NCBI GenBank assembly: GCA_020080175.1
Contig: JAGHQL010000021.1
Location: 62,001 to 126,000 of the forward strand
Length of the DNA: 64,000 bases
Direction: 5' to 3'
Source of the DNA: Glutinoglossum americanum
Taxonomy: Eukaryota > Ascomycota > Geoglossomycetes > Geoglossales > Geoglossaceae
The notes under the pieces are model-generated. The model saw nothing but the letters and a program-made list of their open reading frames with translations, was not told the DNA's origin and searched no databases. Shown piece by piece: positions 35,813-47,132 of the stretch; the first letter of the stretch is position 1; each line of letters opens with the position of its first letter. Position numbers and translations under genes: made by a program.

Positions 35813-36659
35813 GACGGATAATGAGAGCAGGAAAATTTATAGGCACCGACGAAAAATACGTGGCGTCTCCAGATTACAAAAATTAGGCAGGTAAAGGAGG
35901 TTGAACGTGCGGCGTAAGCCGGGCCCGGTGGTGGCGGGATGCTTTAGCACTGCAGAACTTGGAAATTCGGATAGCTCTGTAGTCAGCGCGAGAAGCTGCC
36001 AGAAAGAAGGTGGGGGAACTGTATTATCTAAGCGAATAGCACCGACTACCCTGGAATGCCTCATTCACAGACCCGCGCTATGTTATCTGAAAGGGGGGGA
36101 GATATGGAAGAGTGCAATGATACGGATAGTTTTGTCAAAGGGTCAAATGATTCACTAGCACAAATATTCAACTCGCAGCAGACAGCCGTTTGACATCTAA
36201 AGAACCACCCTGATTTTTGTCACAGAACGCTCCCAAGCATATCACATATCGAAATACTAGATACGAGAAAAATAGTGCGTCGGACTAGATTAACAACCCG
36301 CAAAGATGCCCACTCGACCCTCCCCCCGTCATAGTAACCGCATTGCAACGAAACAAACGGAATGGAAATGTCTTGAGAACCATCGCGCCTATCACCCTAA
36401 CCCCTCATCGAATCCAATCCAAATAAGGGCTTCGGGGGTGAGTTGGCATGGAGTCATATGATCGCAAAGCCTGAGAGCGAAACGCTCAAGATGTACAGAG
36501 AAGAGTAAGAGAAAGACGGACGAAACTAAAGAGCGTGAAGCGAGCAGACATTTCGCTGCATGGTCCCTCATATCCTCGTCATTACGGCCAGCGCACGTCG
36601 ACGGCTGTTCAAACCGCTCGACCTATCAAGCGGGACCACTCAGTATTAGCCTATGAATC
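35813..36659. other. Intergenic region upstream of cuz1
   Basis: About 850 bases between the cuz1 start and the 3' end of bem1. No convincing coding frame was seen. Confidence 0.5.
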
Positions 36660-38723
36660 CTATTTGACCACCAGAGTTAACTTCGAGTTCCGTTGTATCG
36701 CAGCGTCCAAGTCGCGATCACTGAGTAGTTCGACCAAATCGCCGGTAGGTTCATCCCTATACTGCACCACAGCATCATCGCCGACGTGTAGTCGATCCAT
36801 CACCTTTTCCTTCAGCTGTTGGAAGTTTATATCTATTGGTACCCTGATAGCTATCAAATCATCTTGGAAATGGATTTTGATCTTCATTGCCGATGCTGGG
36901 GTGCTAGTTGTGCCTCCTGAGCCTTGCGATCCCTGAGTTTGAGAGCTGTTCTGGCGAAGCATCGATGGAGGTTGTAAGTCTGATGGGCTTCGATAGTGTA
37001 CTGCTTGCGCTACGCCATTGGAAACAGACGGCTGGTTACGCTGGTGAGTAGTCCTTGGAGGAGCAGAGAGACCAGGCTGAAAACCATTCCCATTTAAATT
37101 GCCTCGTGATGATTGTCTTGAGGCACCCCCGGACTCCCCAGAGGATTGTTGGGATGTGGAAGATAGTCGGCGAAGTTCTTCCGTTGAAGTAGCTCTCTCT
37201 ATCTCAAAATCCCCTTCCCTTGGTGCAAATAGCTGTCGGACAAGATGACATCGCGATATTTTCGGCGACATAGCCAGCAGCTTCTTGATATATTCATCCA
37301 AGTTCTGTCGTCTCCCGTTCGAGATGGTATCGGTGACGATAGTTACAGGACCTGGCATAAATGGGAGTGTCCTTGGCTTTCCTGCATTTCCAGCATCCTC
37401 TGGAAATTCTGTAAGGAGAGCGATTTGGAAATCATAAAAATCTTGGTAGAAACGAGAGAGCTCCCAGTGTCTGCCGTCTTCCATTGTTGCTTCAATGATA
37501 TACCAATACTTGTCGTTTGCGAAACAGTATCTGGGTATCGATGCTGATACAGGGGCCAATAGATTATTGGAGGACGGCCGAGATCCAAACGGGTTCTGAT
37601 TTGGTGAGCTATACTTACTACCGTTTCGTTGATGAAGGCTTTGGGTCTATTGACGAGTACCATTAGTCTGTTGTCCTGGAAAAGCTTCGGTTCCGCCAAC
37701 TTACAGATCCTGATCTGCCATGCCCATTTTGGTAATTTTGCCCACCGTTGGTTAAAGTCAATCGTGATAGGTCTTGTTGCACCGACTGAGCGCCTTCGGC
37801 AGAGGCGAATTTTCCGAGTGTGATACTGCTATTTTTGTAATCTGCAGCCATTTTTTTCCATTCTTCGACCTTAGGTACTCCGGCTCGCTGAACCGCCTCG
37901 TGAGGATCCGGGACCGGTTGCCCTGTTGACATGTCTCTAATCTCGATAAAGGACACAGGTATCAAGCCTGGACCTCCCAATCTCCCTATTGGCTTCGCAA
38001 CGAACCATTCCGGATTTGACTGTGCGATAACTATTATGGCCTCGCCGGCTTTTGCGTCGAGTTCGTCAGGCCTCTCAGCGGCGAAGTCATACATTACCAC
38101 ACCATAAACCATGGCCCCTGAATTCTTCCCAATTCCTTTCGAATACCGAGCGGGTCGAGCAGTGCCATCTGAACTAACGGAGCCCACACCACCAGACCTG
38201 TCCGAATATCCAGAGTCATTGTCTACAACCTTAGTGCTAGCACTAGATGCGGTTGAGCCAGCACTGTCTCTGCCTGCTGTTCGTCCCAGAACCTGAAAGA
38301 ATGTGACGGGCACCAGTCCCCGGGCGTTTGTTGCGGGGTTGCAAGCCTCGTACCAGTCGGTGTCATCCTCTCTATCGATAACGTGAAAGAAATCGCCCTT
38401 GACGAAGCTTAGTTCTTGCTCTGACTGCGCCTCATAATCGTACAGGGCCTTGATGACCTGATTGAAAAATTAGTCACAAATCTCGGGTCAGGTTGGCACT
38501 AGAGCTGAACCAGAAAACCAGTATTAGGACTAAGGCAATGAGCTTACTTTTTTGGGTGGAACGATTGTAATCGCTGACTTTGGAGTGATGGATATATGCT
38601 GTATCTTTGTTTCGGTCTTCTCGCCTTTCATCGACCTCCGTAATGCCTGTATAATTACGGTATCCAACTGTAAGCATCTGTGTTCTATTAAAGGCTAGTG
38701 AGTCTCGAAAAACTAACCTTCAT
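36660..38723 (-). CDS. bem1: Polarity scaffold Bem1 (SH3-SH3-PX-PB1)
   Basis: Bem1 gathers Cdc42, its exchange factor Cdc24 and PAK kinases at sites of polarised growth, and NADPH oxidase in filamentous fungi. The coding start at 38723 is followed after only six coding bases (Met-Lys) by an intron; exon 2 from 38646 continues ALRRSMKGEKTE, matching the usual fungal N-terminus. SH3-1 reads VIKALYDYEAQSEQELSFVK and ends RGLVPVTFFQVLG. SH3-2 reads GVVMYDFAAERPDELDAKAG and ends GLIPVSFIEIRDM. The PX domain contains YCFANDKYWYIIEATMEDGR, then WELSRFYQDFYDFQIALLTE and the phosphoinositide-binding LPFMPGP region. The last 75 residues are a PB1 domain (MKIKIHFQDDLIAIRVPIDI, then DEPTGDLVELLSDRDLDAAI), the Cdc24-binding module. 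All four expected domains are present and in order. The start rests on the short-exon inference but is well supported by family pattern. Confidence 0.95.
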
Positions 38724-40833
38724 GGTCACGGCGAGGGGTGACTTTCGCGCCAAAGTCACTCGTTCTATCACCAGTGTGCTATTTCTGTCCAAAAGGCTCT
38801 TGCGCACTCTAACAGAGTAGTTCGGGCTGCAGGGGATGAAAGAGCTTTCTCAGAGCCACAGCCAGCGAGTCTAGCGACGCGTTATGAAGCCTTTTGTAGT
38901 GAAATGCTAGTGCGAAAGTCACGGTGGAAGATCGTGAGAAGTCGCGCGATGGAAAATGAGGAGATGAGGGGGATTATCCTGACGGAGGGTCTGTGCGGAC
39001 CCAAGAGAGTTACAAAGAACAATGGAAGTGGCTAAGCAGTCTTCGCCGCGGAACCGGGTTGTTGTGGAGACGACGGGAATCGCCACGAGATTGGAGACGG
39101 TACTTATCTGGGCCACCAGGCAGGTGTCGATTAAAATAGAGCAGAGGTGGGAGAGCTTAAGGCGCGAAACAGAAAAGCGAGGAGGGCAATGGCGGTAGGC
39201 CCGAGTCTCGTTCGGTTCAACGATGGGCGCTTTCCAGGGCGTTACTGCGTTGCTGCAGGTCCTGAAAATAAAAAATCTAGGGATTGCCGCTGGCCGAGTG
39301 GGTTGCCTAGACTGCTCTAGGGTGGGTTCTTTGAACAGCGACTTGACTGTGACAGTGACACCAAGTGGATGCTATGCTTACGCGGACGCCGGCAGGATGT
39401 GTGGGCGATTGGAAAAGCAGCGGGACTGAAACAATGCCTATGCAAAATCAAACACCTGCGGTGGGGCGGGGCTATTCTCTTTGTAATCCGCATACGGATA
39501 GCACTTTTTTACTCTCGTATTTGTCACTACTATCTCAGGTTCCTATCTGCACAGATCGTCTGTTTCTCTAGTCCTTCCAAACTGCGCGTTCTATCAGCAA
39601 GAGAAAGATACATTCTATCTATTCTTATGGATCCTACACTCTAACTCGCTGGTGGCAAATTTCCGGCGGATATTAAGAGTCAGCTGCTTCCCCTGGCTAT
39701 AACGTACGGCGGCGGCGCATCTCAGCTAATCCAGGTCGAAAACTCGCTGGCCAATGGATTCGCACAATTCCGACTCGGCTTCAACCGACATAGGAGACTC
39801 CGAGTCCCGTACTAAGGAGGCTTTACCATACATGCTAATGCAGTTCCGATCGACCAAAAAGCCGCTTTATGGTTGGTCATCAGCATCGCTCTTCCCGATA
39901 TGACAGATCTGGTTTCGAAAATGTTCCAGAGCCTCGGCAGTGGCCGTGCTTAGCCTCTTCTGGGCACGCATCATGCACAGTATTGATGGGCTACGGGAAT
40001 GCAGCGATATATACTGTCCTGCAGTCTGGAGCCGTGCACAGATACAACACTGGGGTGCCTTACCTACCGAGAGCCGTCCTCCCGCTGCTCAGGAGAACGC
40101 GTATTACACAATTGTGAGATATGACCATCAAAATAGGTGGTAAATTGAATATATATGTGTGTGTATATATATATATATATATTTGATAAAGTAGATGAGC
40201 ATAAACCGAAATTATCTTGGGTAGAACGATGCTTGAATTGATTATGAACAAAACCTGCCTCTGGCAAAGTCTCGTTCAACCAGAAAGAGCCCGCAAGATT
40301 CAACACCAACTCCTCAACATGCAAATGCCTGGATGTGCCACGCTTTCAGTTACCGTTCCGGACCGCAGGACAAGTGATGGCTGCGCCCGGAAATGCCGAA
40401 AAGGTGAACACTTCAAAGCTAGATCAAAGGTAGTTTCCATAGAACTCCCACCGAACCCGCCTGACATACCGGATCATCGCAGGTAAGGCATCGCGGTTGT
40501 GATAGTGAAATGAAATGAAATGTACAGAGTCGAGAAACTCTTCGCCGCAGTGGCTCTGGAGGTCCAAAGAACACGCTATAGTCGGCCGCATACGACATAC
40601 GATCTGGTGATGTCTCGACGTCCGCTACAGGCCCCTCTCCGCTGCTCTAGTTCCGGGATTACCCCCAACGGTCGAAAGAATACTAGATGTGGTTAAGGAG
40701 GTGAGGATGAATAAAAACGCATTAGGGAGGCCGCAACACGGTCGGGAAGCAGTATGACCGGATAAAATACTTGGTGTCCGCTATAGGTGATTATCAGTGT
40801 AAACTGCAGATCCTGTACTTTTTCCGGGTGTAA
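38724..40833. other. Long intergenic region upstream of bem1
   Basis: About 2.1 kb between the bem1 start and the 3' end of thp3. Plus-strand open frames reach about 90 codons, without recognisable content. An AT/GT microsatellite lies at 40149-40182. The bem1 leader and promoter are probably in the left part. Confidence 0.5.
40149..40182. repeat. (AT)n(GT)n microsatellite
   Basis: A compound simple repeat of AT, then GT, then AT dinucleotides within the intergenic region between thp3 and bem1. Confidence 0.85.
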
Positions 40834-42575
40834 TCATATCTGCCCTTTGATGTCGATCTTCTTGAATGCTTGAGTTGCGGCTGAGTCAAAGAGCGAACCG
40901 GCCTTGCCTGTAAGCAATCGGATCTCATCGTCCTTCTCTAGCAAGAGGTTTTGGGCATCATTATCGATTAGGAACTGAACGCACTGTCCATCGCTCTCGA
41001 AGCCGAGTTCTTCGGTAATAAATCTGATATTGACATCTGGTTTATAACTATTTCCGTGTTCACTTAGCGATCGCGTATTCGAAGTGGTTAAGGACAACGT
41101 ACGCTCTGCATATATTCGCTAATGCATATAATCGCTCGCGGACGATGAACATGTCCATTAGATATGCGCCCATATTTGGGGTGTCGAGATATAGTCGAAA
41201 GAACCTATGATAGTTCCCCAAAGCCAACGCTGATCGCACATCCAAGGCGTGTTTGACCGCCGGATCCATCTTTTCTGCGGGGGTTAGGTCTGCCAAAATA
41301 TCGTTCATATCGGTTCGGTTGCAGGTATGAATGAAATAAAGAATACGATACGCCTTGAACTCCATGGGATGTCCTCCAAGGTTCTGCGAATAGAGGACTC
41401 GCAGTTGTGTTTGACACTGATTATACTCACCGATATCCCCCTTCTCAAGCGCTATCCGAGCGTGAATCTCATAGACGGTGACCGTGAACTCGTTCTTAAT
41501 GTGCTGTACCGTAAGGTCCTGTCGTAGCGATTTGAACTGGTCACATATGTACGAGTAGTTATTTTCCTTCTTCCATTTCTTTTTCAACACTTCTAGGGTT
41601 TTTTGCAGCACGGGCAACGGACGCACAACGTCTGGATTCGGAGCAGATGTAAGGCGGAAATACTTCTTCTCAAGCTCTTGACATCGTCCTACAATAGGAC
41701 CTTCATCTGCAACAGGGATGGGGGAGTCATTCCGGCTGGGCCAAGTCTGTTTGGGAGATTGAAATCCAGAAGGGCGATTGTCCTCAAATCGACGACTACG
41801 CTTCTCCAACTTGCTGTCGAACTTACTTAATCCTTTTCCTGACTGATCACCTTGATATTTCCGAGTCCGCTTTTCTGGCCGGTCAGTGAGTGAAACCGAT
41901 GGACGAGAGACGTGATCTTCAAATACGTTTCGATTCTCGAAGTGGTTTCGACCATTAGTTTTCTGCCACGGAGGCTGCGCTGTATCTTCTTCTATTCGTG
42001 AATAATGCGGGTCCCATGACTTTCTCTTGTTAGATTTCAACTCTGGTGGGCTCTCTGACAGGCCATCTTGGGTATGTTCTTGCCAGGTGCTTGCTGTGGC
42101 ACGGAGTAGTTGCCTTTCTCGCAGGATCATCTCTTGAGGCAGTGGTAATGCTTCCCAATTAATGGTGTACATAGTACCATTGTCGTGTGCAAGTTGGATG
42201 AATTCCTTTAGCTTTTTCTCCATCTCTTCCCTGCCAATTCCGGGAACTTGGTGGTCGGATACGAAGGCCCGTTGAACATACTGACGGACGCTATCCGGCC
42301 AGTCCACTTTTGGTGCCTTCCTTGGAGGTTCTGTTTGAGCAGGTGGTTGTCGGCCTTGTGAGATGGCCTATCGTGCTCGTTAGTTGCAGTGCGCAGCTGA
42401 GGATATAGGACTAATTACCGTGGGTTCGGACGTCGCTGTGGGTCTGATAAGAGACTTGCGCGCAGCGACCGATGTGAAAGCGCCATTTCCTACCCTTGGG
42501 TCAGTAATAAATTGGGTTCACTAGAATTGGGGACGCACGAGGTACGCCCACTCGCCACGGCGGAGTGGACATCAT
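40834..42575 (-). CDS. thp3: SAC3/GANP-family protein Thp3 (LENG8 type)
   Basis: Yeast Thp3 works with the PCI protein Csn12 in transcription elongation and mRNA processing. The start at 42575 gives MMSTPPWRVGVPR, joined by a short intron to NGAFTSVAARKSL; a further intron leads to the large exon. That exon carries the N-terminal VDWPDSVRQYVQRAF, a charged middle with basic clusters, then the conserved core: IVGRCQELEKKYFRLTSAPN, VVRPLPVLQKTLEVLKKKWK, YSYICDQFKSLRQDLTVQHI, VYEIHARIALEKGDIGEYNQ, GHPMEFKAYRILYFIHTCN and the helical repeats through ALANICRAYV. The last exon gives a winged-helix-like end (RFITEELGFESDGQCVQFLI and a short tail to IKGQI). The core motifs are hallmark for Thp3/LENG8 within the SAC3/GANP group. 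Confidence 0.93.
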
Positions 42576-43298
42576 CTGGAAGGGTTTAAGTAGATCAAAC
42601 ACAAAATTTTGAAATCAAAAGCGCTAAGAGTCAGTATTGGTATGAGTAACGAACTTCAAGGGAGATGGCGAAGGTGATGAAGATAAAGAAAGATGAAGTG
42701 GTGAGGAGTGTCAAAGACAACCCGTGCGTGCTGAGTCATCATACGCCCGAGCAAACCCTTTTTATCAAGGCAAGAGTCTAGATTTGTGCAAGCACACAAG
42801 TGGTCGAACAAAATATAGTCTGACTAGTTATAAGAATACGGTCAGGCCAGCAGCGGATGCCTTAAGCAGGGCATATTCACCGAGTGTCTCATACCCTGTG
42901 TTCTCTTAGGGAAGCTAAGGCTAATTTTCCACAATCACGTGATCTCACTAAGAGTTCAGAGTAGCAAGTCAAAGAATTATTCTTAGAAAGAATACTCTTA
43001 TTATGGGAAATTTGGCGGGACCGAGCCGCTTACTCTTATATCGAGGATATTTTTATGATGGATATCCTTATAATGAGGCTGGACGAGGTATTATCAAAAC
43101 CCTCAACACATGCAAAAGGGCTATTCCAGGACTCTTCCGGAACCCCTTAAACGTCAAACTTGAAAAAAAGACAGAACGCCGTAAAAGAAAACACGGGAAG
43201 GGTGAGCATAAGAACCACAATTCGGGTCCCCCTAAGCTTCATAAACAAGCACACAGTACCCCATGCGTCGGCCAAATGATAGCACGAAACAACACTAA
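42576..43298. other. Intergenic region upstream of thp3
   Basis: About 720 bases between the thp3 start and the 3' end of the Pcs1/Csm1 gene. A plus-strand open frame of 114 codons (43003-43347), Lys/Arg-rich at its end, overlaps the 3' end of the neighbouring gene on the other strand and is not believed. Confidence 0.45.
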
Positions 43299-45082
43299 TC
43301 ACTCCTCAGTATACTTCTTAGATAAGACGCCTACGACCTTAGCATAGAAATGGCCAGCACTCTCTCGCGGAAAAGTTAGTTCTTCCCCCAAGTAGTCTGG
43401 CAGAATGTCCAAGAGAGCTCTATCCCTGTTGGCCTCTAGTTGCGGCATGTATAAGAATGGCGCTTCCTCATAATCACTATTTCGATCGTTTCCGTTCGGG
43501 ACCGCGAGTTTAAAGTGCAAAGCTATTACAAGTAATTTAGATTAGCAAGGGGTCTCCCTCAGATGGAAAGATAAACCTACTTCCATTCCGGCCAGTCTGT
43601 AAGCAGTCATACACGTCTGTATCTTCCTCCCTTTTCACTGCTCGGATGATCAGGCCACTGAGATCGGCGTATAAGTCCTCCTTTAGCTTTGCCGTCACTG
43701 CAGCCTGTGCGACCTCCGCACTTCCAACCATAACTGTTCGGAATCCGCCATTTGACTTGGCGGCGCTTCCTGGCACTCTGGCCTCGGAACTCTGTACTGA
43801 AGAGGCTGCATTGCGGCTAGCAGCTAGTTTTGCCGAGAGTGCGTTATTCTCGTTCTGAGCGTTAGAGAGGGAGGACAAGAGCTGAGAAACTTGAGACTGT
43901 AACTTTGTGAATTCTGCATCGCGGGTATCAAGTTGACCCTTCAGAGATTTTGACTCCTTGGCTAGGTTTGTCTGAGTTGCTAGCTCACTCTGGAGCGAGG
44001 CAATAAGGTTTTCAGCAGCTAGGTAGAATTAGTATTAGGGAATCATTAGGGTTAGATATTTTAAGAGTACCTTTGATCCTCTCTACTGTGCTCTTTTTGA
44101 GCTTTTCCAAATTTGCTTCCGCTTCCTTGACTCCGACCTCACGAAGATTCCTATACTTCAAGTCTAGGTTTTCGAACTTCTTCGTTATATCCCCAAGCTT
44201 TCGCCTTAATAACGGATCAGTTCTGCCACCCCGATCGACGTCTGATCCACTTCCGGCCCGTTTCCTCCCTACAGATGATTGGACGGGCAAAGGCTGACAC
44301 GTCTTCGAGACTGATCGTGCACGGCTGATGTGCCGCGCTGCCGGGCGAGGGGTTGGCTCGCCTTCACTTTCATTCTCTAGAGCGAAAACGGACGTGTCCA
44401 TGTCCGTTTGTGTTTCCGGAACAACTCTCTCTATTGCATATTTGCTCGCAGGATTTCTTGGCTCCACAGACGCCTGTCTCCTGTCCAGTAACGATAATTT
44501 GGCCACCTTAGAGGACGACACTGTTGGTGCTCTTGCGGCATGGCGTATCGCTTCCAGGCTAGACTCTTCCTCATTGATGGTATACTCCGTGTGTGCAGAG
44601 ACACTTTTCGAAGTTTTCCCTTTCACCCGCTGTATGGCGTTCTTAGTGACTCTAGTGGTTGGCGGCTTGCCTCTCGACGCCGATTTCTTTGTGTAGGTTG
44701 GTGGAGTGTTCAAGTCGTCAACCATTGCGCTCTCGTCCTGATCTGCAAATTCATCAACCTCCTCCGTATCGCTTCCGTACCGTCTACTGTTCTGCTCTAC
44801 CAATGCTTGCCTTCTGCGCGCCTTATTGTCCAACGCCTTTTTTTTCGGCGCGTTCTTCCTCACGCTCAATACAGAGGCACCGCTGACGCGTCGCGATGAT
44901 GCCTTCGTCTTAGTTCCCTTGCCTACACCTCCCTTCGGCTGTTGGCGAGTCTTCTTGCCCACCACGATATTATCTATGGCAGAATCCGGAGTGGGCATGC
45001 CATCTGGATCACTATGAGATGTTTCGAAATCCGAGTCGAGCATCGCGGAGATCGTTGATAGAGATGTATTTCGTCGTGGCAT
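43299..45082 (-). CDS. pcs1: Monopolin subunit Pcs1/Csm1
   Basis: Csm1/Pcs1 clamps or crosslinks kinetochore microtubule-binding sites and, in yeast, rDNA. The start at 45082 gives MPRRNTSLSTISAMLDSDFE. The first two thirds are basic and disordered with Lys/Arg/Ser-rich stretches. From about 44.25 kb a coiled coil begins (KLGDITKKFENLDLKYRNLR, then EAEANLEKLKKSTVERIK) and continues through the next exon (SLKGQLDTRDAEFTKLQSQV and LSNAQNENNALSAKLA). The C-terminal globular domain follows: LKEDLYADLSGLIIRAVKRE and YDCLQTGRNG, joined across an intron (about 43.52-43.57 kb) to ALHFKLAVPN, then APFLYMPQLEANRDRALLDI, LPDYLGEELTFPRESAGHFY and a final LSKKYTEE. Coiled coil plus this globular end is the Csm1/Pcs1 plan. 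It is divergent from msp1. Confidence 0.9.
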
Positions 45083-45560
45083 TGGGTTCTCGTCGCTGCG
45101 CAGGTATAGTCAATTCCCACACGTCAAGGGACGCGCATTTATTGTCCGTCGTGGGTCAATGAGCGACGTTGAGTTGGGTGATCGTAAGAGTCGGAAAGAT
45201 TGTGAGATTTAGACCACACATGTAAACAAACAAGGTATGGAAAGCATCTGCGCTAACCGCAAAGAGAATGGGCAACACCAGTCTCGATAACATACGGAGT
45301 ATGGAAAGTCTATTAGATGAGGTAAATCGCGTAAACCTGTCAATATACTATAGTAACCTGTAAAAATATAGAGATGGCGTTCCCGAGTTCAACTTTAACA
45401 AAGAGGCTTTTCGCAGCGGACGCAAACTTGCCAAGACTCTCACCCGAAACCCGTGTCATGACATTTTGCCGCGAGAACCAGAAAATCAAACCCCAATAAT
45501 ATTGCTACTTGATACCGGCACTCAGTCACTCTCCAACCAGTAGGACACGGTCACTCGAAG
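45083..45560. promoter_or_regulatory. Shared divergent upstream region of pcs1 and msp1
   Basis: 478 bases separate the two start codons. No recognised promoter element was seen and no coding frame. Confidence 0.35.
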
Positions 45561-47132
45561 ATGTCAACTGGGTCGGGACGGAAGCTAAGGCTCTTGCAAG
45601 ATCTCATACTTGCCGTTGCTGCTGTAAGTCAATAGTGTTGATCGACTCGTTAGTGACGTCTGAAGCCAGCATTGCTCTACTTTTTCTGTCTTTTGTATGG
45701 TTACGCTAGATATCCTCTGCATAGCTCTACTTCAGTGAACTGACTGGAGCTAACTCCTTTGTGACGACAGCCCATATCGGTTTATTACCTTATCAAATAC
45801 GCACTAGCCCGCCTTGATCCCGAAGCTGAGAGAAAGGAAGAGGCACGGCAGAAATCCGCTGCTGTGCTAAGAAGGCTAGATGACAGTTATGCAGCCTCCG
45901 GAGATGTGACAGGGAAGAGGAGAAGAACGGAGGATTTAGCATTAAGTCAATATGAATACACAATCGCCACCGAAGTCATTGCTCCGGAGGATATTCGGGT
46001 CAGCTTCAACGGTATGTTGTGTTATTTCCATAACCTATTCCTTTAATATACCCTAATCACAGTGGGAAACCTTGTAGCGAGAGCCTATAGTATATTTGTG
46101 CTGATAAAAACTATACCTTGGGTAGACATCGGCGGTCTCAATGACATCATCGAAGAACTCAAAGAGTCTGTCATTTACCCACTGATTCTCCCTCACCTCT
46201 ATTCCCACTCTTCCCCCCTTCTTTCTGCTCCAGCTGGAGTCCTCCTATACGGACCCCCCGGTTGTGGCAAGACCATGCTTGCCAAGGCCTTGGCCCATGA
46301 GAGCGGCGCTTGCTTCATAAATCTTCATATATCGACTTTGACGGAGAAGTGGTACGGGGACTCGAACAAGTTAGTGGCAGCGGTGTTTTCGCTGGCGAGG
46401 AAGCTACAGCCTGCTATCGTATTTATCGATGAAATCGATGCTGTTCTCGGCACTAGAAGGACCGGGGAGCACGAAGTTAGCGGTATGGTAAAGGCTGAGT
46501 ATGTGACGTTTTAAAAGAGTGCTTATGTCGACTGAGCATTTCGACGAGAAGTTTCATCGCTAATACGGATGTTGTCCAGATTCATGACCCATTGGGATGG
46601 CCTCACTTCAGCAAATACACAAGGACGTCCTGAGCGTATCCTCATCCTTGGCGCAACAAACCGCATCCAAGATATTGACGAAGCCATTCTCCGCCGGATG
46701 CCCAAGAAATTTCCCGTCTCCCTGCCCGCAGCTCCTCAGCGAAGACGTATCCTGGATCTCATACTCCGAGACACCAAGCTCGACAAAGATGACTTTGATA
46801 TGGACTATTTGGTGCGTGTCACGGCTGGCATGTCCGGCAGTGATATCAAAGAGGCATGCCGGGACGCTGCGATGGTGCCTGTAAGAGAATTTATTAGACA
46901 TAAGATAGGGACGCGAGAGCAGATGCAAGGAATCGATCCCAACGATGTAAGAGGCGTTCGGACAGACGACTTCTTCGGCAGGCCCAGCGGAAAGCGAGAA
47001 CAAATGGCACCGGTATTCGCCAGTGGCATAAGTTTGGATTCGTCAGGGAGGATAGTAAAAAACATAGACGAAGACGAGGATGAGGATGAGGATGAGGATG
47101 CAAGCGTGGCGATTGATGTACCAGCGCATTGA
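45561..47132 (+). CDS. msp1: AAA ATPase Msp1 (ATAD1), outer-membrane protein extractor
   Basis: Msp1 pulls mislocalised tail-anchored proteins out of the mitochondrial outer membrane and peroxisomes. The start at 45561 gives [20 protein letters not shown]; an intron after base 45623 joins to the rest of the N-terminal membrane anchor, [20 protein letters not shown] helical linker follows. Across the next intron DIRVSFN joins DIGGL, the family signature. The AAA domain carries Walker A GPPGCGKT, pore-loop residues EKWYGDSNK, Walker [34 protein letters not shown] and the C-terminal lid. The [10 protein letters not shown] segment crosses a 78-base intron. An acidic tail of alternating Glu and Asp residues (about 47.07-47.10 kb, six-base repeats) sits just before the stop and is not part of the conserved enzyme. 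About 408 residues. Confidence 0.96.

Noticed and set aside
43003-43347. 114-codon Lys/Arg-rich plus-strand frame
   Set aside because: It runs into the 3' end of pcs1 on the other strand and has no recognised content.
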